This document shows positions 47,735 through 58,374 of a DNA stretch of 64,000 nucleotides, piece after piece. Below the pieces are notes generated by a model. It searched no databases, had not been told where the DNA came from, and saw only the letters and a list, made by a program, of their open reading frames with translations. How positions within the stretch are numbered: the first letter of the stretch is position 1; each line of letters begins with the position of its first letter. Location: NCBI GenBank assembly GCA_018432315.1, contig JAHDLB010000006.1:163719-227718 (forward strand). The letters are read 5' to 3'. The position numbers and the translations under genes were made by a program. Source of the stretch: Anaerolineae bacterium (GTDB lineage Bacteria; Chloroflexota; Anaerolineae; Aggregatilineales; Aggregatilineaceae).

Positions 47735-49213
47735 CTAGAGCATGTCCTGTTCGCCGATGCGCAGCACCTTCAGGAAGTTGGTCTGCCCGCCGATGCCAAA
47801 TGGAACGCCCCCGATGATCACGACCAGGTCGCCGTCACCGGCCAGGCCGGTCTCCTGCGCCGTCTTCACCACGACCTCGATCATCTCGTCGATCGTCTTG
47901 AACTGCTCCACCAGGATCGGCGTCACGCCCCACACCAGCGCCAGCCGGTTGTACGTGATCCGGTTGGGCGTCGCGGCCAGGATCGGCGTGTTGGGGCGCT
48001 CGCGCGCGACGCGCCGCGCCGTGTAGCCGGACCACGTGCTGGCAACGATCAGCTTCGCTTCCAGGATGCCGGCGATCTCGCTCGTCACGTGGCTGATCGC
48101 CGCCGGGATGGTGCGGCGGTCTTCGACGCGCAGCGCCTCGACGGTCATTTTGCCGGGGTGAAGCTCGTCATGGTCCCGCAGATACTGCTCGGCAATCTCG
48201 GCGATGCGCACCATCATCTCGACCGCCTGCAGCGGGTACTTGCCGACCGCCGTCTCGCCGGAGAGCATCACCGCGTCCGTCCCATCGAAGATCGCGTTGG
48301 CGACGTCGGTCGCCTCGGCGCGGGTGGGCCGCGGGCTCTCGATCATGCTGTTGAGCATCTGCGTCGCCGTGATCACCGGCTTGCCCGCCGCATTGCACCG
48401 GTGGATGATGTTCTTCTGATGAACCGGCACGCGTTCGGCGGGCGTCTCGACACCGAGATCGCCGCGCGCGACCATGATCGCGTCCGCCTGCTCCAGGATC
48501 GCCTCGAAGTTCGTGATGGCCTCGGCCTTCTCGATCTTGGCGATCAGGGCCGCGTCGCCGTTCAGGTGGCGCATCAGCCAGCGCATTTCGCGCAGGTCGT
48601 CCGCCGTGCGCACGAACGACATCGCCAGATAATCGACATGCTGCGACAACGCGAACCGCACGTGCTCCCGGTCGGCATCGGTGATCGATGATAGGCTGAG
48701 CGACGAGTCGGGCACGCTCACCCCTTTGTTCGAATGCAGCAGTCCCCCCGTCACCACCTCGCACATCACGTCCGCGCCTTGCTTGGAGCGCACCACCAAT
48801 TCCAGCTCGCCATCGTCGAGCAGCAAGCGCTCGCCCAGCCGCAGATCGCGCAGTACGTCGGGATGCGGCAGCGGGATCACGAACGGCTCGTCAGGATCAA
48901 GGCCCGCGCGGGCCGTCAAGGTAAGCATATCGCCTTCGGTGAGTTCGACCGGGTCCTGCACCAGCCGCCCCAGCCGCAGCTTGGGGCCGGGAATGTCCGC
49001 GATGATGGCGACGACGGTGTTCTCTTCTTCGGCCAGGCGCCGGATGTTGGTGATGTTGCGGGCGTGCGTCTCGTGGTCGCCGTGGCTCATATTGATGCGC
49101 GCCACGTCCATCCCGGCGCGGATCATGGTGCGCAGCATCCCCAGGTCCTGCGATGCGGGGCCAATCGTGGCAACGATCTTGGTGTGCTTGGCCGGCTCAG
49201 TCCGTGTCCTCAT
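47735..49213 (-). CDS. pyk: Pyruvate kinase
   Basis: Phosphoenolpyruvate + ADP to pyruvate + ATP. 492 residues, ATG 49213, AGAGGAG 6 nt upstream. Motifs: TKIVATIGPAS, ARINMSHG, IADIPGPKLRLG, the active-site IAKIEKAEAITNFEAIL (Lys/Glu), VARGDLGVE, and KPVITATQMLNSMIESPRPTR. The allosteric C-domain is present, ending GIGGQTNFLKVLRIGE. Downstream of eno and upstream of the AEC carrier. Confidence 0.97.
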   Translation of the reverse strand: MRTRTEPAKHTKIVATIGPASQDLGMLRTMIRAGMDVARINMSHGDHETHARNITNIRRLAEEENTVVAIIADIPGPKLRLGRLVQDPVELTEGDMLTLTARAGLDPDEPFVIPLPHPDVLRDLRLGERLLLDDGELELVVRSKQGADVMCEVVTGGLLHSNKGVSVPDSSLSLSSITDADREHVRFALSQHVDYLAMSFVRTADDLREMRWLMRHLNGDAALIAKIEKAEAITNFEAILEQADAIMVARGDLGVETPAERVPVHQKNIIHRCNAAGKPVITATQMLNSMIESPRPTRAEATDVANAIFDGTDAVMLSGETAVGKYPLQAVEMMVRIAEIAEQYLRDHDELHPGKMTVEALRVEDRRTIPAAISHVTSEIAGILEAKLIVASTWSGYTARRVARERPNTPILAATPNRITYNRLALVWGVTPILVEQFKTIDEMIEVVVKTAQETGLAGDGDLVVIIGGVPFGIGGQTNFLKVLRIGEQDML

Positions 49214-49245
49214 GGCTCGCTCCTCTCGTGAGGGTGGTTAACAAA

Positions 49246-49282
49246 CAGGCCCAGACGCGTCATCGTACACCGCCCGGGCCTG
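49246..49282 (-). terminator. Weak hairpin between eno and pyk
   Basis: Stem CAGGCCC / GGGCCTG with a long 23-nt loop, followed on the minus strand by TTTGTT. The long loop makes it doubtful. Confidence 0.3.
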
Positions 49283-49330
49283 CCATTCTTCACTCACCGG
49301 TGCCGGTCGCACCGTGTCGCATGGCGCGTC

Positions 49331-50724
<1,394 letters not shown>

Positions 50725-50746
50725 AGAATTCGACTTGCAGCCTGTT

Positions 50747-51829
50747 TTACAGGCCGAGATCCTTCAACAGCGCGGCGTAATCCAGGTGCTCGGACAGCAT
50801 GGCCTGGAAGCGGCTCAGCTTCTCCGGCTGGCCCAGGCTGGTCCGCCCGAAGATGCCTTCCACCTTCTCGACCGTCTCGAGCGTGTTGTCCGGCACCAGC
50901 AGCACGGCCACGCCCAGTTCCTCGGCCCGCTTGAGGATGGTCGAGGTCGGCTGCAAGTTACCGGTCAGGACCAGGCAGGTCGTCGAGGTTTCGAGCGCCG
51001 CCGCCTGGATGTCCGTCCGGTCGCCGCCGGTGAACACGGCCTTGTTGAGCTGGCGCCGGAAGCGCGGCAGCGCCGCCTCGACCGACATCGCGCCGACGCT
51101 CATGTGCTCGATCAACCGCTCGCGCAGGTGCGAGCCGGTCAGCACCTTCGCGCCCAGGGCATCGATCACTTCGCCCACGCTCAAGGCGCGCAGGTACTGG
51201 TCGTAGGGCAGCACGCCGTAGACCTTCACGCCCTGCGTTTCCAGGTACGGCTTCACGCGCTTGGAGATGTAATCCATATCCTCGCGCGGCACGGCGTTGA
51301 TCACGACGCCGAGCAGGTTATCCTCGAGACGGCGCTTGGCGGCCAGCGCGTCATCCAGCACGCACATCCCCGCCACGCAGCTCTCGCCGGAGTAGCTCAC
51401 CACGCTCAGGGCCGGCACGTTGAGCTGTTCGACCACGCCGAGCGTGTTCAGCCCGATCACGTACCCTTCGCGCATGCTCGCGCCGCCCTCCATGATGACG
51501 ACGTCTTTATCTTCGCCCGCCTTCTCGCAAGCCGCTTTGACTTCGGCCAGCAGGTCGCGCTCCAGCGTGCCCGCCATGATCTCGTCGAGCAGCTCGGTTG
51601 TGATGACGATCGGCGAGAGCTCCCACGGCGGCGTTTCGAGTCCCAACGTGCGCCGCACGAAGTCCGCGTCCTCGTCCAGAACGCGCCCGCCGGCGGTGTA
51701 TGGCTGCGTGCTGACCGGCTTGACATAGCCCACTTTGTGCCCGGCAGCTTGCAGACGCAGACCCAGGCCCAGAGCTAACGCGGTCTTGCCAGAAAACGTA
51801 CTGACTGAGGTGATGTACAAACTTTTCAT
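50747..51829 (-). CDS. BioD-like NTPase with DRTGG domain (phosphotransacetylase N-terminal-like)
   Basis: 360 residues, ATG 51829, AAAGGG 8 nt upstream. Residues 1-215 are a P-loop NTPase of the dethiobiotin-synthase fold (TSVSTFSGKTALALGLG, VGYVKPVST, VIMEGGASMREG). Residues about 220-330 are a DRTGG domain (VEAALPRFRRQLNKAVFTGGDRTDIQAAALE). The same domain pair forms the N-terminal regulatory part of large bacterial phosphotransacetylases, but the catalytic PTA domain is missing. It lies 42 bp after the ADP-forming acetyl-CoA synthetase gene, so a regulatory role in acetyl-CoA/acetate metabolism is likely. Confidence 0.88.
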   Translation of the reverse strand: MKSLYITSVSTFSGKTALALGLGLRLQAAGHKVGYVKPVSTQPYTAGGRVLDEDADFVRRTLGLETPPWELSPIVITTELLDEIMAGTLERDLLAEVKAACEKAGEDKDVVIMEGGASMREGYVIGLNTLGVVEQLNVPALSVVSYSGESCVAGMCVLDDALAAKRRLEDNLLGVVINAVPREDMDYISKRVKPYLETQGVKVYGVLPYDQYLRALSVGEVIDALGAKVLTGSHLRERLIEHMSVGAMSVEAALPRFRRQLNKAVFTGGDRTDIQAAALETSTTCLVLTGNLQPTSTILKRAEELGVAVLLVPDNTLETVEKVEGIFGRTSLGQPEKLSRFQAMLSEHLDYAALLKDLGL

Positions 51830-51871
51830 TCTGTTTGCCCTTTTTAGCTTTGATTCCAGACACCCAACAAG

Positions 51872-53971
51872 TTAACTCTTGAGCACCAGGCGCATGTCCA
51901 GTGCCACGGCTCCCCGCCCCTGTTCGTAGACCATCAGCGGGTTGATGTCCATTTCCACGATCTCCGGGAAATCGGTCACCATCTGGCCGATCCGCAGCAG
52001 CGTTTCGACCAGCGCTTCCCGGTCCGCCGGAGGACGCCCACGCACGCCGCGCAGCAGCGAGTGAGCGCGAATTTCATCGAGCATTGCCTCGGCGTCTTCG
52101 CGTCCGAAGGGCGCCACGCGGAAGGTTACATCCTTGAGGGCTTCTACCAGGATACCACCTAAACCGAAAGTCACCAACGGGCCGAACTGCGGATCCTTGC
52201 TCATACCCACCAGCACCTCGATGCCGTCGGTGGGGACCATCTCTTGCACCAGGCAGCCCCAAATCCGCGCATCGGGCACGTAACGCTGCGCCCGGTAGAC
52301 GATCAGGTCGAAGGCGTCGCGCACGTCCGACGCGTTGCCCAGGCCGACCTTGACGCCGCCGACGTCCGTCTTGTGCAGAATGTCCGGGCTGGCGATCTTC
52401 AATACCACCGGGTACCCGATCGAATCGGCGACTTTCACCGCCTCTTCAGCGGTCGCGGCCAGCTCGCTCTGTGGCAGGCGCAGGCCATAGGCTTTGGCGA
52501 TAGCGCGGCTTTCCGCCTCGCCCACGCTCACACGCCCTTCGGCGCGCACATCCTCGAACACCTTCTTGACCGCGTCCTGGTCCACGTCGAACCGGACCAT
52601 CTCCGGGTCGGGACGGTCGCGAATTTCCACGTAATCGCGCATGGCGGCGAAGGCGCGGGCTGCGTGTTCCGGGAACTTGTAATTCGGAATGCCGTAACTC
52701 GCCAGGACGTCCTCGCCGGCTTTGGCGCGCTCCTCGCCCATGAACGCGCCGAGCACCGGCTTGTCGAGCCGCTGGCTGAGCTTGCCGATGGCGTTGGCCG
52801 TTTCGACGATCTCGGTCATGGCCTGGGGGGTCACGATGCAGATGACGCCGTCCACATTCGGGTCGGCGGCGACCAGCTCCAGCGCCGCGGCGTACCGGTC
52901 GCTGAGCGCATCGCCGAGCACGTCCACCGGGTTCACCGCGCTGGCCGCGTCGGGCAGTCCATCCTTGATCTGCTGGATGGTGCTGTTCTCGAACCGCGCC
53001 AGGCGCATCCCTTGCCGCTCAAGCATATCCGTCGCCAGGATGCCAGGGCCGCCCGCGTTGGTGATGATCGCGATTCGGTCGCCCTTGAGAAGCGGCTGGT
53101 TGGCGAACGCGCGGGCATTGTCGAACAGCTCTTGCAGCGAATCCAGGCGCAGCACCCCGGCCTGGTAAAACGCCGCGTCGTACGCCGCCTCGGACCCCGC
53201 CAGCGAGCCGGTATGGCTGGATACCGCCCGCGAGCCGGATTCCGTCACGCCGCTCTTGAGCACGAGGATCGGCTTCTTCCGGCTGACCTGGCGCGCCACC
53301 TTGATGAACTCTTGCCCGTTGGGGACGCCCTCGACATACGCCAGGATCACGTGGCTCTCCGGGTCATCCGCCCAGGCGAGCATCAGGTCTGTCTCGGCCA
53401 CATCCGCCTTGTTGCCCAGGCTCACGAACTTGCTGAAGCCCAGGTCGCGCGCGGCCAGCGACCAGTCGAGGATCGCCGTCTGCAAGGCGCCGGACTGGGA
53501 CATGAACGCGATGGTACCCTGGGGCGGCGTCCCGGCAGCGAAGGTCGCGTTCAGCGGGGTGTACGTATCGATAATGCCCAGGCAGTTGGGGCCGATCACG
53601 CGAATGTCGTATTTCTTCGCGATCTCGATGACTTCCAGCTCGCGCTCCATCCCCTCCACGCTGGCCTCGCGGAAGCCGGCGCTGATCACGACCACGGCCT
53701 TGATGCCCTTTTCGCCACATTCGCGCATCGCATTCGGAACGTGGTTGTAGGGGATGACGATTACGGCCAGGTCGGGGGTTTCTGGCAAATCGGCCACGGC
53801 TGGATAGGCTTTGAGGTTATATATTTGTGAAGCTTTCGGATTGATTGGGTAAATATTGCCTCTGAAACCAGACTCGATCACGTTGGCAAGCACGGTATAC
53901 CCCAGCTTGCCAGGCGACTGGCTGGCCCCAATAATCGCTACAGCATTGGGTTTGAAAAATGCGTCAAGCAT
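51872..53971 (-). CDS. Acetyl-CoA synthetase (ADP-forming), alpha-beta fusion
   Basis: Acyl-CoA + ADP + Pi to acid + ATP + CoA, a substrate-level phosphorylation. 699 residues from ATG 53971, GGGAG 5 nt upstream. The alpha part (about 1-455) has CoA-binding AVIGASQSPGKLGY-type loop (here IIGASQSPGKLG), GPNCLGIIDTYTPLN, MSQSGALQTA and the phosphorylated His in SSHTGSLAGSEAA. The beta ATP-grasp part (about 480-699) has GYPVVLKIASPDILHKTDVGGV and EMDINPLMV. The order alpha-then-beta is the common bacterial fusion. It is divergent from iscS and followed by the BioD/DRTGG gene. Confidence 0.95.
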   Translation of the reverse strand: MLDAFFKPNAVAIIGASQSPGKLGYTVLANVIESGFRGNIYPINPKASQIYNLKAYPAVADLPETPDLAVIVIPYNHVPNAMRECGEKGIKAVVVISAGFREASVEGMERELEVIEIAKKYDIRVIGPNCLGIIDTYTPLNATFAAGTPPQGTIAFMSQSGALQTAILDWSLAARDLGFSKFVSLGNKADVAETDLMLAWADDPESHVILAYVEGVPNGQEFIKVARQVSRKKPILVLKSGVTESGSRAVSSHTGSLAGSEAAYDAAFYQAGVLRLDSLQELFDNARAFANQPLLKGDRIAIITNAGGPGILATDMLERQGMRLARFENSTIQQIKDGLPDAASAVNPVDVLGDALSDRYAAALELVAADPNVDGVICIVTPQAMTEIVETANAIGKLSQRLDKPVLGAFMGEERAKAGEDVLASYGIPNYKFPEHAARAFAAMRDYVEIRDRPDPEMVRFDVDQDAVKKVFEDVRAEGRVSVGEAESRAIAKAYGLRLPQSELAATAEEAVKVADSIGYPVVLKIASPDILHKTDVGGVKVGLGNASDVRDAFDLIVYRAQRYVPDARIWGCLVQEMVPTDGIEVLVGMSKDPQFGPLVTFGLGGILVEALKDVTFRVAPFGREDAEAMLDEIRAHSLLRGVRGRPPADREALVETLLRIGQMVTDFPEIVEMDINPLMVYEQGRGAVALDMRLVLKS

Positions 53972-53995
53972 ACGGACTCCCGGAACGAACACTAA

Positions 53996-54013
53996 GCTAA
54001 TCTGGTGATTAGC
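53996..54013. promoter_or_regulatory. Palindromic operator-like site ahead of the ADP-forming acetyl-CoA synthetase
   Basis: Perfect inverted repeat GCTAATC-4 nt-GATTAGC, 25 bp upstream of the ATG and overlapping a possible -10 (TATGCT on the minus strand, 54011-54016). Position and symmetry suit a repressor site. Confidence 0.5.
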
Positions 54014-54107
54014 ATACCGCAACCAAGTTCAGCGCAGTTACAGCCTTGAAACGCTGCGACGGGGGCGACAAAGAGCGGGTTATCCCGCTTCGCACAGGCC
54101 ACGCGCC

Positions 54108-54113
54108 ATTATA
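54108..54113 (-). promoter_or_regulatory. Upstream -10 element for the acetyl-CoA synthetase gene
   Basis: Perfect TATAAT on the minus strand without a clear -35; a small hairpin AGCGGG / CCCGCT (54074-54089) follows in the leader. Confidence 0.4.
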
Positions 54114-54176
54114 CCCACCCGGCCCGTCCCCGCCACAGAGAGAAGTCACTCCCCAGGCAGTCAAATTGCATTCCCG

Positions 54177-54205
54177 GTGACAATTGGGGCCGCCTGCGCT
54201 AAAAT
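54177..54205 (+). promoter_or_regulatory. Promoter for iscS-mnmA
   Basis: GTGACA (54177-54182), exactly 17 bp, TAAAAT (54200-54205), 35 bp before the ATG at 54241. Confidence 0.6.
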
Positions 54206-54240
54206 CTCTGAAAACCATCAGCAATAATACAGGGAAACGC

Positions 54241-55416
54241 ATGCGACGAATCTACCTGGACCACAGCGCCACCACCCCCCTCGACCCGCGCGTGCTGGAC
54301 GCAATGGCCCCGTATTTCAGCGAGATATACGGGAACTCGATGGCCGTGCACCACTTTGGGCGCGAGGCCGAGCACGCGCTCGAAACCGCGCGCGAAACCG
54401 TCGCCCGCCTGTTCAACTGCGCCCCTGGCGAGATCGTGTTCACCAGCGGCGGCACGGAGAGCGATAACATCGCGCTGCGCGGGCTGGCCCAGCACGCCCG
54501 CCTCACGGACCGGCCCTTCACCATCGTCACCAGCCCGGTCGAGCACGAAGCCATCTCGGCCACCGCCCGCCAGCTTCGCGACGTCCTCGGCGCCGCGCTG
54601 CGCATCGTGCCCGTGGACCATTTCGGGCGCGTCGATCCGGACGATCTGCGAGCCACGCTGCAAAATCTGCCTGCCAACGGGATCGCGCTGGTCACGCTCA
54701 TCGACACCAACAACGAGGTCGGGAGCCGCAACCCGATCCCCGCGCTGGCCGCCATCGCCCACGAGCACGGCGCCCTGTTCCATACCGACGCCGTCCAGGC
54801 AGCGGGCCAGTTCGCGCTCGACGTCCAGCAGCTTGGCGTGGACATGCTCTCGATCTCGTCGCACAAGTTCTACGGCCCCAAGGGGGCGGGCGCGTTGTTC
54901 GTGCGCCAGGGGATCGATCTGGTCACGTCGCAGACCGGCGCCAGCCACGAAGATCACCGCCGGGCAGGCACGCACAACGTCCCCGGCATCGTCGGGACGG
55001 CGCGCGCGCTGGAGCTGGCCCGCGCCGAGCTTCCGGAGACGACGCGCCGCCTGACCGCGCTCCGCAACCGGCTGATCGAAGGCGCGCTGGAGCGGGTGAC
55101 CGACACGCAGTTGACCGGCCACCCCACCGACCGGCTGCCGGGCCATGCCAGCCTCGTCTTCAAGAACGTCGAGAGCAACCTGCTGCTCATGCACCTCGAC
55201 CAGCGCGGAATCGCCGCGTCGTCGGGCAGCGCGTGCAAGGTCGGCGATCCCCAGCCCTCGCCCATCCTCGAGGCGCTGGGTTATGGGCCGGAATGGACGC
55301 GCGGCGGCCTGCGCCTGACGCTCGGCCACAGCACGACGGACGAAGACATCGACGCCGTGCTCGCCGCCCTGCCGGACGCGATCGCGCAGATTCGACGGAT
55401 CACCGCGCACGCATGA
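54241..55416 (+). CDS. iscS: Cysteine desulfurase (IscS/NifS family)
   Basis: PLP enzyme releasing sulfur from cysteine as a persulfide. 391 residues from ATG 54241, AGGG 6 nt upstream. Motifs: [38 protein letters not shown]-lysine in [16 protein letters not shown], and the active cysteine in SSGSACKVG. The short loop around that cysteine suits class I desulfurases. It overlaps mnmA (ATGA), pointing to sulfur delivery for tRNA thiolation; no iscU or iscR is in the window. Confidence 0.95.
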   Translation: MRRIYLDHSATTPLDPRVLDAMAPYFSEIYGNSMAVHHFGREAEHALETARETVARLFNCAPGEIVFTSGGTESDNIALRGLAQHARLTDRPFTIVTSPVEHEAISATARQLRDVLGAALRIVPVDHFGRVDPDDLRATLQNLPANGIALVTLIDTNNEVGSRNPIPALAAIAHEHGALFHTDAVQAAGQFALDVQQLGVDMLSISSHKFYGPKGAGALFVRQGIDLVTSQTGASHEDHRRAGTHNVPGIVGTARALELARAELPETTRRLTALRNRLIEGALERVTDTQLTGHPTDRLPGHASLVFKNVESNLLLMHLDQRGIAASSGSACKVGDPQPSPILEALGYGPEWTRGGLRLTLGHSTTDEDIDAVLAALPDAIAQIRRITAHA

Positions 55417-56525
55417 CGAACCGCACTACCGGCCCGGACCGGCCCCGCGTGGTCGTCGCCATGAGCGGCGGCGTCGATAGCTCCGTGGCCGCCGCTCTGC
55501 TCGTCGAGCGCGGCTACGACGTGACCGGCATGATGATGCGCCTGTGGTCGGAGGACTGCGGCGAGGGCGGGTCCAACCGCTGCTGCACGCCCGGCCAGAT
55601 GGCCGACGCGCGGCGCATTGCCAGCCAACTGGGCATCCCGTTTTACGTGATCGATACGCAGGACGTGTTTCGCCAGACCATCGTGCAGTTCTTCATCGAC
55701 CGCTACGCCGCCGGCGAGACGCCGAACCCGTGCCTGGAATGCAACCGGCACATCCGCTTCGAATGGCTGCTCAATCACGCGCTGGCGCTGGGCGCGGACT
55801 ACCTGGCGACCGGCCACTACGCCCGCACCGAGCGCGCCCTCGATGGCCGGGTGCGCCTGCTGGCCGGGCTCGACCGCGGCAAAGACCAGAGCTACGTGCT
55901 CAGCGTGCTCACGCAGGACAAGCTGCGCCACGCTCTGTTTCCCGTCGGGGATTTCACCAAGCCGGAGGTGCGCGCCCTGGCCGGCAAGTTCGGCCTGCCC
56001 GTTGCCCACAAGCACGACAGCCAGGATCTCTGCTTCCTGGCCGATGGCGACTACCGGCGGTTTCTCGCCCAGCACGCGCCGGACGCCGTGCGCCCCGGCC
56101 CCATCCGCACCCGCGATGGCCGCGAGCTGGGCCGGCACACCGGCCTGCCCAACTACACCATCGGCCAGCGCAAGGGCCTGGGCATCAGCGCGCCGGAGCC
56201 GCTCTACGTGCTCGAAACCGACGCCGCGCACAACGCGCTGATCGTCGGCACGCGCGACGAGCTGGGCAATGCCGGATTGGTAGCGGGCCGCGTGAATTGG
56301 GTGTCCGGCGAGGCGCCCGCCGGCCCGTTCCGCGCCGACGTGAAGATTCGCTACAAGGCGCGCCCGGCCCCGGCCTCGGTCACGCCTCTGCCCGATGATC
56401 GCGTCCGTGTGCGGTTCGACGCGCCGCAGCGCGACATCACGCCCGGCCAGGGGGCGGTGTTCTACGAAGGGGACGAGTGCCTCGGCGGCGGGATCATTGC
56501 CCGTGCCGAGGCCGATCCGGCCTAG
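55413..56525 (+). CDS. mnmA: tRNA-uridine 2-sulfurtransferase
   Basis: Makes 2-thiouridine at wobble position 34 of Lys, Glu and Gln tRNAs. 370 residues, ATG overlapping the iscS stop. Motifs: [18 protein letters not shown] (PP-loop), [14 protein letters not shown] (first catalytic Cys), [29 protein letters not shown] (second Cys) and GQRKGLGI. The last codons overlap the convergent prepilin peptidase gene. Confidence 0.97.
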   Translation: MTNRTTGPDRPRVVVAMSGGVDSSVAAALLVERGYDVTGMMMRLWSEDCGEGGSNRCCTPGQMADARRIASQLGIPFYVIDTQDVFRQTIVQFFIDRYAAGETPNPCLECNRHIRFEWLLNHALALGADYLATGHYARTERALDGRVRLLAGLDRGKDQSYVLSVLTQDKLRHALFPVGDFTKPEVRALAGKFGLPVAHKHDSQDLCFLADGDYRRFLAQHAPDAVRPGPIRTRDGRELGRHTGLPNYTIGQRKGLGISAPEPLYVLETDAAHNALIVGTRDELGNAGLVAGRVNWVSGEAPAGPFRADVKIRYKARPAPASVTPLPDDRVRVRFDAPQRDITPGQGAVFYEGDECLGGGIIARAEADPA

Positions 56526-57373
56526 CTGGCGCCCAACAGCCGGGCCACCTCGTCGCGGAACAGGAGCATCGCCAGCGTGCCGATCACGATATACGGGCCG
56601 TAGGGCAGCGGGGTGAACCACTTGTAGCGGCGGCCCATCGCCGCGCGCCCGAGCAGATACAGTACCGCGCCCAGCGCCCCGGCGAAGACCGTGATCAACG
56701 ACGCGAAGATGAAGGCCCGCCACCCCAGGATAAACCCGCTCAGCATCGCCAGCATCACGTCGCCGAACCCGAACGCGACCTCGTCGCGCTGGGTGAAGGC
56801 CGAAAACGCGCCCCCGCCCAGGAACATCGCGAAGAACAGCGCGAACCCCAGCACGCCGCCCAGCAGGAAATCGCTGAACGGCTTGCCCCCCTCCGGCGAG
56901 ACCGCCGCGACGATCAGCGCGAACGCGCTGGACGGAACGATCACCACGAACAAGATCAACCGGTACTCGATATCGATGACCGTGACGAGGATCATGATCG
57001 CGACGAAGACGAACCACGCCGGCAGGTTGGGCTCGTCCGCGAACGCCAGGCTCATCGCCGCAAAGGCCGCGCCCGTCACGATCTCGACCAGCGGGTGACG
57101 CCAGCCTAGCCGCCGCGAGGGTGGCCGCCCCGTATCGCTGAACGGCGAGTTCGCGTCCCAGTCCGGCGGGGGGAGCGCACCTTCCGGCGGCTCGCGCTGC
57201 CCCAGCGCGAACGCGGTGATCCCCAGCCACGCCGAGACGGGCCGGGGCGTGCCATCGGGATAATGGGGACGCTGCGGGTTCTGGCGCCGGGGAAGATCGT
57301 CGGCCAGGACATTGATGATGCCCCCGGCCAGAACGCCGAGCAAACCGGCTGCAAATGCGATCACGACATCCAT
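56522..57373 (-). CDS. Prepilin peptidase (A24 family), without N-terminal zinc motif
   Basis: 283 residues, ATG 57373. Aspartic membrane protease that cleaves type IV prepilin leaders. Both catalytic motifs are visible: [11 protein letters not shown] (first Asp) and [11 protein letters not shown] (GxGD). The N-terminal cytoplasmic region is present, but the four cysteines (two CxxC) of the PilD methyltransferase domain are absent, and it carries [13 protein letters not shown] instead. It is co-transcribed with the 58-residue protein 31 bp upstream. No pilin gene is nearby. Confidence 0.88.
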   Translation of the reverse strand: MDVVIAFAAGLLGVLAGGIINVLADDLPRRQNPQRPHYPDGTPRPVSAWLGITAFALGQREPPEGALPPPDWDANSPFSDTGRPPSRRLGWRHPLVEIVTGAAFAAMSLAFADEPNLPAWFVFVAIMILVTVIDIEYRLILFVVIVPSSAFALIVAAVSPEGGKPFSDFLLGGVLGFALFFAMFLGGGAFSAFTQRDEVAFGFGDVMLAMLSGFILGWRAFIFASLITVFAGALGAVLYLLGRAAMGRRYKWFTPLPYGPYIVIGTLAMLLFRDEVARLLGAS

Positions 57374-57404
57374 CAGTTGCCTGCCCTTCCGTGCGTGCAG
57401 ATGC

Positions 57405-57581
57405 TCATTCCCTGATTCGTGGTCGCCCCTCAGGACGATCGAGGATGGTGGGCGCCGTGGGAGTCGGCGCGCCGGGCGGCGGCGGCAGCAGGCTCCGGGT
57501 TGCCGACAGCACCAGGGCCGCCAGCAGAAGCGCCATCAAGACCAGCAGGATCACCCGGTTGAACGTCGGTCGGTCTGCCAC
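57405..57581 (-). CDS. Small single-pass membrane protein, 58 residues
   Basis: GTG start at 57581 with a perfect AGGAGG 7 nt upstream; stop TGA at 57405. The translation begins MADRPTFNRVILLVLMALL, one hydrophobic helix (about 9-26), then a Pro-rich tail (PPPPGAPTPTAPTILD). It is preceded by an extended -10 promoter and followed after 31 bp by the prepilin peptidase gene, so the two share a transcript. No homology can be judged by eye; the strong ribosome-binding site and promoter make it a real gene. Confidence 0.7.
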   Translation of the reverse strand: MADRPTFNRVILLVLMALLLAALVLSATRSLLPPPPGAPTPTAPTILDRPEGRPRIRE

Positions 57582-57603
57582 TGCCTAACCTCCTAAGAGC
57601 CGG

Positions 57604-57612
57604 ATTATACCA
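57604..57612 (-). promoter_or_regulatory. Extended -10 promoter for the small membrane protein and prepilin peptidase
   Basis: The minus strand reads TGGTATAAT, a TGn-extended perfect -10, 23 bp before the GTG at 57581. No -35 is evident, as expected for this promoter class. Confidence 0.6.
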
Positions 57613-57666
57613 GAGTTTTTGTCAGCGAGTGACGCGCAGACGTCAGGCACTTGTCAGCCCTGTACA

Positions 57667-57695
57667 TTGCCCCGCCCTTGCAGGCCATTTATAAT
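57667..57695 (+). promoter_or_regulatory. Promoter for the NfeD-flotillin operon
   Basis: TTGCCC (57667-57672), exactly 17 bp, perfect TATAAT (57690-57695), 45 bp before the ATG at 57741. Confidence 0.75.
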
Positions 57696-57740
57696 GATTC
57701 TTAGGAAGCTGTACCAATCACAGATAGAAGGATAACCGCG

Positions 57741-58337
57741 ATGACAGCTAACATCTTCACCGACATTTTCGGAGACAGCGTGCTGAACATCGTCTACGCG
57801 CTCGCGCTCTTCATCGGGACCATCTACGCGATCTTCCTGGTGTTCTTCCAGGGGATCGGTGACGCCCTCGGCGATCTCGACATCGACCTGGACTTCGACG
57901 CGGACCTCGATATGGATGCCGACGCCGCCAGCGAAGCAGCGGGCATCAGCGTGCTGGCTATCGCGAGTTTCATCTCGTCGTTTGGCGCATTCGGCCTGAT
58001 CGCGGTCACGCTGTTCGACGCCGGGCCCATCGCCAGCCTGATCGTGGCCTTGCTGGGCGGCATCGTGATCGGCATTGCGGCGCAGTTCTTCTTCCTGTAT
58101 ATTCTGTCGCCAACCATCAGCAGCGAAGTCCAACAGACCAAGCTGATCGGCATCGTGGCCGAAATCACCACGCCTATCCCGGCCAACGGCGTCGGCCAGA
58201 TCGCCTTCGTCGCCAAGGGCAGCCGCGTCACCTGTTCGGCGCGCGCCACCGAAAGCGATCTGGGCATGTCGCGCGGGACCGCCGTGCGCATCGAGCGCAT
58301 CGTTGGCGGGATGGCCTATGTCAGCGAAATCTCGTAA
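57741..58337 (+). CDS. NfeD-like membrane protein
   Basis: 198 residues, ATG 57741, AAGGA upstream. Three hydrophobic segments: one at about 15-38, then, after an acidic stretch rich in Asp, two between about 68 and 125. The C-terminal 60 residues form an OB-fold-like NfeD domain (KLIGIVAEITTPIPANGVGQIAF, then TAVRIERIVGGMAYVSE). NfeD proteins are regularly encoded next to flotillins, as here, and shape membrane microdomains. Confidence 0.8.
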   Translation: MTANIFTDIFGDSVLNIVYALALFIGTIYAIFLVFFQGIGDALGDLDIDLDFDADLDMDADAASEAAGISVLAIASFISSFGAFGLIAVTLFDAGPIASLIVALLGGIVIGIAAQFFFLYILSPTISSEVQQTKLIGIVAEITTPIPANGVGQIAFVAKGSRVTCSARATESDLGMSRGTAVRIERIVGGMAYVSEIS

Positions 58338-58374
58338 CCGGCTGGTTTTGTTCTCCTGGAAAGGATAAAGGCGT

